NCBI GenBank assembly: GCA_031216445.1
Contig: CM062218.1
Location: forward strand, 22,476,001 to 22,540,000
Direction: 5' to 3'
DNA from: Lateolabrax maculatus
Lineage: Eukaryota; Chordata; Actinopteri; Acropomatiformes; Lateolabracidae
Length of the DNA stretch: 64,000 nt
Each line of letters opens with the position of its first letter. The first letter of the stretch is position 1. Below are positions 36,321 through 47,500 of the stretch, one piece after another. A model generated the notes under the pieces. The model was not told where the DNA came from and made no database searches. It worked only from the letters and a program-made list of their open reading frames with translations. A program made the translations under genes and the position numbers.

Positions 36321-36769
36321 TATTAATTAAAGAAGTCCCCAAGGCCACATTGGAACACGTTGAGTAAATAATATAACGTAAGTAAAAATAGGGTCTGCCA
36401 AATATATTAAATGAAATTATTAACAAACATAACAAAATGTTCCAGCAGTTAAGAACAAATATTCCAGCCACTGCATGTTTGAAATCAGAGCTAATAAATG
36501 AAGTGCTTATGAGCTGTTACTGAATGAACAAACTTGCATAAGCAGTGGTGGACTGAGGCTGTCTGAGGGGCTGGGGCCAAAACAAATCCAAGGGGCACCG
36601 GCACACACAGAGTCATGATGCATTTATGGTGACAGTTCCAAACCCTGGTTCAGATTAGAATAGTTATATTATGTGATTCAGATTTAAAGTACAACTGTTA
36701 CACCTCTCTAATAAAAACACACAGGGAACTATTAATTATTTAACTATTTAGAGGCACAGAGAAGCCAAC

Positions 36770-37090
36770 ATTTTTTTTTTTTTTTTTGCAGGTAGTGCAG
36801 CCTAGAGGGTACTGCATTGCATTTTTCCATTTTAAGGGCACACTAAAAGGTACTTTATCATGTTATCTTGCACATTGGGGCGCCATAGATGGCACTTTTG
36901 CGGCATTTCTACTGAATATGATCGAACTGCCAGTGCCAAATCCAGTAGAGGTCAATCTAGCGGCACTTGTTGTTTGGGATCCAGGGGAGAGGTGTCAGAG
37001 CGGGAAAGATTACTTCAACACTTTATTATCATCATTACCAGTGATGAGGCCATGTCTGATACATTGTTTTGCTTTCTGAGACATATTAAT
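36770..37090 (+). repeat. Probable interspersed repeat after a T-run
   Basis: A 17-nt T-run (about 36771-36787) is followed by a block with GCGCCATAGATGGCACTTTT and CCAGTGCCAAATCCAGTAGA that looks like a dispersed DNA-transposon fragment. The frames across it have no domain. Family not assigned. Confidence 0.35.
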
Positions 37091-37186
37091 GTCCAGGACT
37101 TCCTTTCTCACGTAGTGCTTATGTTTTAGAATCAGTCTGTAAGTGTTTAAAACTTAGTTCTGAGTGAATGTAACTACCCCACATCA

Positions 37187-37235
37187 ATTACTGCATATGA
37201 ATTGATTACTTTCACATCAATTCATATGCAGTTAT
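37187..37235. repeat. 20-bp inverted repeat with 9-nt loop
   Basis: Arms 37187-37206 (ATTACTGCATATGAATTGAT) and 37216-37235 are reverse complements with one mismatch, around TACTTTCAC. It is the strongest compact hairpin I noticed in the window. Confidence 0.85.
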
Positions 37236-37239
37236 GAAA

Positions 37240-40200
37240 TTGGTTTAGTACCAAAAAAGAAATGCCAGGCACAATAAGCAGTAAAATATTAGGGACTTTG
37301 CTGAAAACATTTGGGACTGAAGCCCTGTAAACCCAGCCCTGCAAGCCCAACCCTGTAAACCCAACCTATATACTACTACACTATCTCAGATATACTACTC
37401 ATTATGTTGACGTGTATGTGACCATTTACCGGATGTTTTTCTTAGCTTCCAGTCAGCCACTGGTTTCTATTCACACCAATGTAGTTGGCATGCTTGAAAA
37501 TGTAGGCCTGTTTTCCTGCTGTTTGTGCTGTTTACAAAAAAATGACTGATGTAACCAAATTGAAATGCATCTGTTGTTGTTGTTGTTATCCCTGTATTAA
37601 AAGATGGGTTGGTTAGTGTGAGAGTGATAGTAGCTTCCAGTTGTATCAGTGGGCTGTTTGATACCTCTAGCAGTCATATACCTGTAGGGGCTTTAAGCCA
37701 ATCAAACACTGTTCATGTGCGGTATTTATGGACGTGCTTGGTGGTGCACTGTATCACTTTGTCTTGACTCATGTGCCTCTTTATCTGTCTCTATATTTAT
37801 CTCTCCCCTCCTGTTTTATTTCAAACTCTCATGGACAACTGAAGTCTGCTTTTTATCTCTGGAGATGGCTGGTGAACGAAACAAATCAGGCAGTTCTTCT
37901 CCTCCTTTTCAATGTTGCACATTTGATGTCAGTTACATTTGTTTCATATTGATTAGTTGAGTGTGAAAGTTCATTCTTGACCTTGGGAATATTCGTTTAG
38001 CACAATAATCTTAACTAACTTTCGTCCACTAACTTTAGGAGCTTTCAACTATATCTTATGGTCTTCTTCATCTATGAATGGGGTTTGCGCACTGACTTCA
38101 GCAGTGAGCACTGCTATGCCTAAGAACATCCTCAGAGAGCTGTTAGCATGGCCGTAGACACGTACTCTTGTTTAATATGCCGTATGTTTTCTGAAAATTT
38201 TAGTTTTTGTTTTTTGGAGAAGCCCATTTGGAGAAAAGTGCCATAACTTTCAACACATTGGAAATTTGCAACAAAAGCATGCAACAGGCGCACACATCGA
38301 CCCTGAGCATGCCTGCAGATGTTGACAGCATGATGAATTTAAATGGCAATGAGACAGACTTTTGGAATTCTCTTCATTCCATGCTGTCAGCATGATATTT
38401 TGATGCAGTTTTAGATTTTACATTTTTTGATTCTGAAAAAAAAAACACATTTTGACGATTGTGCAGGCTCTCAATTTTCTTTGTAATCTACCATGGCATA
38501 GCCTGTGTGATTATTTTAGTACTTTTTTCTGCCACCATTACAGAATGGAAACCTTTGAGCTGTGTTGTATCTTGATAATGATTGGTTCCATCACTGTCAC
38601 CGATGCCTCCCATCTCCAACATCTTTATCCCTCAGGCCCAGTAAGCATTGTGACTCAGTTGTGCCCTCTCCCCACACTGATGCCCTGTCGAGCTCAGCTG
38701 TTTGTGTGTTTTAGGGTTTTTCTTCACTTGTGTTTTTCATCAAATATTCCCTGCCTCTGATTTCATCTGGGTCAGGCTGGTTGCTTCCAGAGCTCGTGCC
38801 AGCCGAGCAGCCCTGTGTGTGTGTGTGTGTGTGGTGGTGGGGGGGAAAGGGGGGGCAGCCTTTAATCCTACACAGGGCCCGATTAATTTTAAAGCTGCTT
38901 TCAGTCCCTAAGCTCACTTTCAGCACTCACAGACGCAAGCTACCATGCAGTCAGAAATACAGATATGCTTACGTATGTTTTTACTTTTCACAAATGCATT
39001 TCAGCTTTAACCTTTGAACTCGGCCTTCTAAGAAAATCAATTTATATTATCGCATCATTACATTCCTTTAACCCCAGAAATCAAGTTTAGGGTTTGGATG
39101 TTTTGGTGCTCAGTGTTGAATGTAAGATATTTTTCCATCACTTCACCTTCAGGAAAGTGTCTGAATGTTAACCAAAAAGATGGATAAAAAAAAAGAAAAA
39201 ATGTATGTGTACTGTATGGTGTGGGCTGTGTTTGATGCCATAGGTTCTCATAGCGGCTCTGCAGAGTCTTTGACTTCTGACATCTGAATGTGCCTAAAGA
39301 GTGAAGGTCCCCGGAGAACTACTTTTGCTTTTGGTGACCTGTTTTTCTTTAGACAAATTTAGACATTTAAGCCCAACTACTGATAAGCATGTAAGAATAG
39401 CAAAACTGTAGGTATGTGTGTTGTATCTAACACTTTGATATGTTGGGTGTAAATAACAATAAAGAAATTTTAACCCAATTTTTTAACCCAATGGTAAACT
39501 ACAAATGCCAGACACATAACATTGCTGCGTTGTGTGTTCTGATGTTTGAACTGGTACATGAAAAAGTGAGGTAAAGATTATTGTTAAGTCACGAGATATA
39601 TTTAGGATACTAAGTACAAATTTTTTTTTTATTATAATGTATTCAAAATATTAGCCTGCAGTATAGTGATATTAGAAATCACATAAATCAATGTCAAGTA
39701 CGTTCAACTCACCGTAATTGTCACAAATCCTACCCAATATGTTCTGTTCTATATATACCTCAGTATATAATATATATAATAAAACCTCAATGATTTCAAT
39801 CATCAGTCGATGAGGAAACTTGATAAAAGCATGGCAGGGTACAAACCTTGTCTTGTCTTGCTGCTCTGCTAACATGCTGCTCTCACCACGCAGAGAGTAG
39901 ATATGGAGTAACAGGTACAATGATGATGACAGGAGTGTAGTGTGGGACACAGTAAAAAGCATGGGGTTAAACACTCACCCAGCATGGGTCCGTGTAACAC
40001 CAATAGGTTGTTTTGAACCTGTGTATTTTTGGGTCACTGGATTGAAACATCCCCATGTCTTGGGTGGTCCTCTACCCATTATAAGTACAAAAGTACACCT
40101 ATTATTGTGTGTGTGCTAATACTGTCCCATATTATGTTGATTTTGAACCCACTGTACCACATCGCCTTGTGTTCAGCCAAAATAGCATGACAACATTTGA

Positions 40201-43085
40201 ACTGAGAGAGTCTTTGCCCCTGTTGTCGTTTTGATTTATGAAGTGTTTAATGTGTCAGAAGAGTAGTGGTGAAAGTGTAGACTTTTTCACCATGGTGGAA
40301 CAGGCATGGCTTTATTCCAGCAAACAGCTCAATTCACTGAGGAGCACACTTTCAGCCAAAAAGGAGGTGGAGCAGTGCTTATCTGGACTGAAAAGCTGCA
40401 AACTCTTGTGTTCTCCACGACACCTGCTACAAACTGTTGCCTTAGACTATACGCTGACTGAACAATTAACCATGAGAACGTGAGATACTTTTTTTGTATG
40501 GTTAGTTCACATTACACACCCCTCAGTACACCTGGAGCTGTCGAGCCCACACTCTTACTTTTCCCTGTCAGCACTTGTGCAGCTGTGCCAGCATCCTTTC
40601 AGCACTGCAGGCTGCCAGCAGCCTCTGAAAAGCTCTGTCCACCCTCAATCTGCCAGCAGACCTAAAAGTGTTGTATCTGGAGCCATACGCACCACCCTCC
40701 CTGATATCTTAAAAATAAGGCGACTGTGTTGAGTTTGTGCAACTGAACCCCTATTTAAACCAAAAAGGTTTCAACGTGCTTCAAAAACACCAGGTCATAC
40801 AATGTTTTGTGGGACCGTGCCTGAAGCAAAGGGTTCATGGTTGTTTATGAATGGTCAAAAGTTCATAACAAAATAGCTTCCTGGCCGCATCCCACTACCT
40901 ACCTGATCTTTTTGCTGCGTTCCAGACACAGTTGGGGGTCAGAATTTCCCAGCTGAAATTTCCAATTTTCGACCTCCTAGTGTCCCTTGTGCACGACGCC
41001 AAACGTAAACAAGAAACATGGCTGATCTTGACAAACTGGTATTTCTTTGGCAAGTCTATAGACAACTGAACAGTCAGTGATGCATAACAGGTTTTACTGT
41101 ATGGTAGTATGTATTATTTTAATTAAATACAGGAAAATATACTTTATGTTGCCTTTTAGTTGATGGTTTATCATTTATAATGTGCACCTCCAAGGGTGCT
41201 GCCATTGATCAGAGGTCCAAATCAATAAAAAAACTGTGCAACAGGCTCCTGCATCCTATTTTAACAGTCTGTAGTAGCCAGTGTACTGTTTTTACTAAAT
41301 TAAATCACTATATTATACTACATTATGTTAATATGTTATAGTATTTGATCACATTTTATAATTTTTGTTATGTTTTATTTATATATATTTATACAGAATA
41401 ACACTATGTTTCATTACTTAATCATATTATTCTGGGGGACACTGTTAACATGTGTATTCTAAACTTGACTCTGCTGCTACTAATCACACCACTCACTTTT
41501 GCTTTGTCATTTCGTTTTTAAATTTCTCTTGTATAGGTTTTATTTTTACTGCTATTCTTATTTTAGTTTTATACATCTCTTATTATTTATTTCTTTACTT
41601 TCTGTATTATTTTCTGGCTTATATTGTCCTATCTAAATCTGAGAAGTAGCTAAACTAAAGAATTCAAACTAATGTGGTGGTGTAAAATCCAAGTAAAGTG
41701 TAAGTACTTCAAAATTGTACCCAAACTAAGATATCAGAGTAAGTAAAAAGTATTGTTTTTGTATCCGTACCACGACTTAGGTATTGTTTTATTTACAACC
41801 AACGTTGAAAACATTTTGCCAGCCCTTGCAGCCACATGAGAAGTGATCACCTCTCTTTGTTAGAAGATTTCTTTTAAAGCAACTTATTGTTGCACAGATT
41901 TTCATACGTTCCTCTCTCTCCTTTCTTAAATGTTCTTCATGAGTGGACATGGTTGCTGTGGCAACAACATTTCTGACTGTTGTTGTGTTTCAGCTGCCAG
42001 CTGATGCAGTTTGTGCAGCCGCCCACCTTCACTGCTGAAATGAAGTGGCTGTGTGCAGGCGTTAGAATACGAATGTGAGCAGACAGCTCTCATATGGCCA
42101 CATTAACCGCAAGCTAAGTGCTGCTGCTGGTGTGAGGGGATGATGGAAAATGGAGCAAGTAATCATGACAAGCAGATAAGATGATGCAGGTTTTATTAGA
42201 CGGGTGAGAATCCCGGTGGCCCCTGGAGTTTAGTGTTGCCATTAGCACCAAGTGAAAGTGAGACAGTAGTTTTCTAAAGCTGTGGCAGAAACCCAGTGGG
42301 AAATGACTGACTCTACAGCTCAGAGGGGCATTGAATTCTGGACATTTTTGATGATTTTTGAAGTGTCATGTGACAGAGGCGACTGTTGAAATTCTATTTC
42401 AAGTTTATTTCTACGTGCTTTTCATTTATGGAAGTTATTTTACATGCTGTGTCACAAGCTGTGCTGTGATCATGTTTAGCTGGGTGGCTTTTTAATAAAT
42501 GCTTCTATATGAAAAATCTGTGAAAGGTAAAGTTGTACAAGAGAGACAGGCTGCTGATATGGTTCTGCACTTGCTAGACAGAAATTATTTGGCTACATGC
42601 AAGGATTGCTCCAGCCAATAGGTTCCTCAGAATCAAGCAGGTCCTTACTGTAAATCCACAGCTTCACTGTGCAGGACAATGTATGTGCACATTTGATACT
42701 AGAGGACTGTTTTCACATGCATCTGCTGAAGGAGAAGAGTTACCTTAAATCTCAGTTAAGTATGTGTCTGTGCAAGCAAACAATAGTTTGGAAGCTGATC
42801 GTGGTCCAGTATGCAACCTGCACACGACTGAGTGTGGAATGTGGACATTTGAAGCCTCCAGTACAAATGCACTGGAATAGGCTTTTTTTTTCGGGGGACA
42901 AATATTTGCATGTTCATGTATTTTCAATGAGGGATGTAGGTTCAGTGAAGGAGTTGGTGTATTTCTACTTTTTTGTGGAAAAAACATATTAGACACAAAT
43001 TATTTTTATATAAGTAGTTATACTATATAAGCATTTTCAATGCCTAAACATGTCTGGAAGAAATCTTTAATAATAATAATAATAT
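37240..43085. other. Intron sequence, no gene recognised
   Basis: AT-rich. It contains a TTG run (about 37575), a (TG)n plus G-rich patch (38814-38855) and scattered short frames. The block 40890-41080 (CAGCTGAAATTTCCAATTTT, GTAAACAAGAAACATGGCTG) looks like an old dispersed repeat. No exon with domain support. Confidence 0.4.
38814..38855 (+). repeat. (TG)n followed by G-runs
   Basis: About ten TG units, then TGGTGG and two runs of seven G. Simple-sequence DNA. The frames crossing it are artefacts. Confidence 0.9.
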
Positions 43086-43087
43086 AG

Positions 43088-43811
43088 GTAATAAGAATCA
43101 GCTTTATTGGCTAAGTATGTTTATATATACAGTGAACTTGTGTGATGGGTCTGCAGTGATGTTTCCTGACTCTGGAGATGTATAAATCAGGTTGGAGGGC
43201 AGGTTGGCACCAGTGATTTGTTTCTGCAGTCCTGACTGTCTGTTGTTGTCTGTTTCTGTCCTGTTTGGTGGCCGATCCAAAACAGACAGTGATGCGTCCA
43301 TCACTGTCTGTTTTGTCTGGATTATTGCAGTGTAGAACTGGATCAGAATGAATTCCAGTTTAGGTCCTGGGAGATTGTGGTTCCCAGAAACCTGAAGGTT
43401 TCCACAGCAGACAGTCATTTCAGGAGGCCTTGAGTCCTGCGATAAAGGATTTCTTGGGGACCGGGATGATTGTGGAGAGTTTAAAGCAGGTGGGGACTGC
43501 ACTCAGCTCTAGTGATCTGCTGAAGATCTGGGTGAAGATGGGGGCCACACAGTCTGGGCCTGGTGCCTTCCTGATCTTCTGTCTCTGAAGAGCTGACTCA
43601 CATCCTCCTCACAGACTCTCAGTGCAGTTGGGGGGTCAGTGTGGAGGGTTGAGGGGGTTAGTTGGTTGTGTGATGTCAGGGTCGGAGTGGGTGAGAGGTA
43701 TGAATGTCGGCTTGTCCATTTTCCTGGCCAGAGAGTAGATATTTGCCAGATGTATTTACTGGAGCGCAGTTCATCCCAGCTGTGGCAGTCTAACCAGAGC
43801 TTAAATATCAT
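43088..43811 (-). mobile_element. Antisense CR1/Jockey-type LINE, internally deleted
   Basis: The left edge (AGAATCAGCTTTATTGGCTA) is the reverse complement of a typical LINE 3' end. The minus strand then gives NITADPSH (C-terminal RT block) and, near 43600-43700, PPTALRVCEEDVSQLFRDR, the region just before the RT core. The RT core between them is mostly deleted. Confidence 0.7.
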
Positions 43812-44219
43812 GGAGAGCTGCTGCTCTCTGAATTGGCTCAGTTGTCATTAGTGTCCCACTTGTTATCACACAATCAAAAAGTTCCATTCCTTTCCGATTT
43901 GTCAAAACTTGTCTGCCACTAATTGTAGGGTTGAACTTTTGATCCCTGTCATCAAGCAAGATGCTTAAATCAAATGCACAAAATGAAAACGTTACACCTT
44001 GCACACTCACACAGTTGAGCTGAAAATTTGCTCTAATGTTCGATTTTCTGTTACGCAGAATCAGGACCGTTGTTCAGGACTGCCAGACTGATTGTTTCAA
44101 ATATTCCTCTAAGCCTGGCAGACACACCGTGTAATAACAGGAATAATATTGTAGTAAAACACCCCATTTCCCCCTGAAAATAACATGTGAGCTTGATTCT
44201 TTCTCTGTTATCTCTATAG

Positions 44220-44539
44220 CTGTTGCCATGACAACAGACGAGGCGGAGAGTCACCAGAAGAAGCCAAGGCAGCAGGAGGAAGCCGGCCAGGACGCCAGGC
44301 CTCCCTCTCCAGAGGAGGAGCAGCTCCAGCCTCGCAACCGCAACTCTGCCGGCCGCGGCCTCTCCCGCCTCTTCTCCTCCTTCCTGAAGAGGCGCTCACA
44401 GTGCGAGAGCGAGGCGGGAGAGAAGGAGGACAAGGAGGAAGAAGAGGCTAAAGCCCCCATTGCTGACCCTGAACCTGAACTGAGGACGGAGGGAGAGGTG
44501 GCCCTGGACCAGCACTCAGTGAGCAGTGCTGAGGCGCAG
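44220..44539 (+). CDS. epb41: epb41 first coding exon: headpiece part 1
   Basis: Acceptor CTCTATAG, 8 nt of 5'UTR, ATG at 44228 beginning MTTDEAES, as 4.1 proteins begin MTTE. Contains RGLSRLFSSFLKRRSQ and KAPIADPEPEL, conserved with mammalian 4.1R headpiece. 104 codons. Donor GTCAGC, phase 0. The antisense open frame here is a shadow. Confidence 0.93.
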
Positions 44540-47500
44540 GTCAGCCTGCATGCTGCATATATCTGTCTAAAGTACACCTAAAGCCCTTCAGTCATAGAGT
44601 TTACACTGCCTATTTGACTCTTTGTCATTCAGACATACACGACTTTTACGTTAATGTTCCTGACAGTTTTACTGGGAGGGAGAGAGGGAGCCCCGGGTTC
44701 TCTCACAGGCTGCATCACTGATGGGTTAGCAGTGGAACATTTATTATAGATAGACAGCTGTAGACATCTGTACATACGTATGTCTGTACACATCTCAGTA
44801 TATATATTTAATACTACCTGTTTTATATTTGGGCGTCATGATGGTGTGGTGATAAGCACTGTTGCTCACAGCAAGAAGGTTCCGGTTTCAAAGCCAGCTG
44901 GGGCTAGGATTAATTTGCAACTCTAAATTGATTGAACACCGTCCAGGGTGGACCCCACCTCCCACCCACTGTCAGCTGGGATTGGCTCCAGGCCTATATG
45001 TATATATATTATATACATATATTTAATTGCCAATAACAGCTTCATTGTAATTGTTTGTATACACTTGAAACAAAGAAGACAAGTGGTAAAACGTATAGTG
45101 GTAAAACTGCCTATAGTCAAGAATTCAATCCATCACAAGGACAAACTGAAAGTAGACTGAATTGTAAGTATCTTTGTCAGGCGGTTCAGGTGGAGAAGCA
45201 AGAAGCTGAGGAGGAAGAGGGTAGAAAGGACAAAGAGAACGACAAGGAGAAAGGAGAGGACGCGGCCCTGGAGAAGGAGGACAAGGAGAAGGAGAAGGAG
45301 GAGGAGAAGGAGTCCGATCCTGACGGAGGCAGTAAGGGAGAGAAGGAGGAGAAGGAGACAGAGGAGGAGGCCAAAGCTCCCAGAGCTCCACGCCGACCCA
45401 AGACGATGCAGATCAAAGTCACCCTGCTGGACGACACTCTGTATGAGTGTGAGCTGGATGTAAGAGCAATTTACAATTTTTCATATATCATGCACACTCA
45501 AATGGAAAATTAAATTTCAGCTGGTTAATAGGTTTAATTTTAATACATGCAGACACAGGCTTCTGTTGCACTATCAAAGCAAATCAATTTAAAAGTATTA
45601 ACATGTCATAAATACTGTCATATACAGGTTATAAAGCTATTGGTTACACCAGGTTTATTTTCAGGTACCTTTCATTTTTATTAGAGCTGCAGCTTATGAT
45701 TATTTATTTTTTTGGTTAATGGATTGTTTTTCAGTCAATAAAATGTCAAAGAATACGAACAAATGGCCATGGCACTGCAATGAGCCCAAGATTTTGTCCT
45801 TAAGTTGCTGATTTTGTTTAAAATGATGTGGGACAGAGAAAAACTTGTCACACTGGAGAAGCTGGAACCCCTAAAAATTAAATTTTAGTTTAAATTACTT
45901 AAAATAATCCAACTATTCAATTGTTGCCGATTAACATTTTGTCAATCGACTAATCAATTAATTGGTTATACATTTTCACACTCATTTTTATGCCACTATA
46001 AAACATATTGCTATTACAGATTATTCCCATTCAGTGATATAAAGTTGAAAAGCAGTACAGGTGAAATGAGAAATGCAAGAAATTGTGTGGTTTCAAATTA
46101 GGTGAATGTCAGTAGTGTTCGTTTATTTATTTCTTGTGTTGTGATTGCTCTTCCAGCTTGTCACAGTAGGAGTTACTCATTGTAGAGGATGTTTGGCAGT
46201 ATAACATGTTGGTGTTGGAAAGCGTGTCCATAAACAATAGAATTTACCTGGCCTACTTCCCTTCATAGAGCTCATTCAGTTTCACAGCCTTTGGGTATTC
46301 TGCACAATCCTTTAATTTAGGATTAATACATTTTAATTTGTTGTTTTCAAAAGTTCACTGAAGTAGAAGAGTGAACGTCTTTGAAAAGAGGACCTGTTTT
46401 GCTAGTGCAGAATTAAAATTGCAGCCAATTATTAGATTGGTCTGAGAAAAAATGTCCAGTGCCTTCCTGAACAACGACTTTCAAAATTGGGGCCGTATAT
46501 ATTGGCTTAAGTAAAAAAAAAAAAAAAAACAGAATCCAACTCTCCCACAGTAATGACTAATCTCTCCTCTTTATCCGCTATTGTCTTTTTGTGTGCAAAG
46601 AGAACCCCCTTGTGGATTAATATAGCCGTACCCCTGGCTTTGGTGCCAAAATGAGTGATAAAGTTGACTGATCCACCTACAGTGTAATTTTCTAAGAGAG
46701 TCATTACTGAGATGGGTTTCCTGTAAAAATATGATGTCAGAAGATATAGATTTTAAATGCAACATGCAAAAAGGGCAACCTTTTTATCTGTTTGTTAATT
46801 CTTCTGCAATTCAGGCTACAAGAGGTTAGTCCTGCTTAATTGCTTCATAGGACTGAATTATCATGCATGTACATTTGTTTGACTAACTGAAGTCATCCCA
46901 TTCCAGACCAGTCCTCTCCTCTGCTGAATCCCTGATTTAATTTGAACCTGACAGCTGTTAAACAGTCCTGTAGGAGAAGCAACTGCTCCCTCTGAGCCTC
47001 TGCGCTGTTCTCACCATCTGCTTGGTCACGTACAACACATTACTGAATACATGATGTCAGGTCTGTTACATTAGCAGGTGAATGTTTAATTACTCTGTGT
47101 CTTGTTGTCTTTGTGTATGTGTGTGTGTCAGAAACACGCCAAAGGCCAGGAGCTGTTCATGAAGGTGTGTGACCACCTCAACCTGCTGGAGAAAGACTAC
47201 TATGGTCTGGGTATCTGGGAGACACCCACCATGAAGGTGAGTGACTGGTCTATGTAATCCTACAATCCCAACCGCAGTATTCCAAGAAAAACAGACAAGA
47301 GACAAGGAAAAGGTTTAAAGGCTTTACATTTAAATGTCAGTAATGGTTAGATTAATAATGGTAAATACTAAGTGCTGAAGAACTTCTGACACTGAACGCT
47401 GTTTGACGACATCAAACCTCATGCTACGTCCCTCATTTTCCTGATCAGACTTGGATGGACCTAGCCAAGGAGATCCGAAGGCAGGTACAAGGTGAGCGGA

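Noticed and set aside
36786..37129. Two overlapping plus-strand frames of about 90 aa
   Set aside because: They cover a probable interspersed repeat after a T-run and show no protein signature.
29609..44540. Using the 29609 ORF as an alternative N-terminus of 4.1R
   Set aside because: A phase-0 join from 29722 to 44220 reads CTG TTG CCA TGA, stopping at once.
44251..44577. Minus-strand 108-aa frame opposite the first epb41 coding exon
   Set aside because: It is the antisense shadow of a GC-rich, Glu/Ser-rich exon whose sense frame has clear 4.1R similarity.
45125..45437. Two minus-strand frames rich in Pro/Ser opposite the Lys/Glu-rich exon
   Set aside because: Purine-rich GAG/AAG codons read backwards give CTC/CTT, so the Ser/Leu/Pro-rich frames are by-products.
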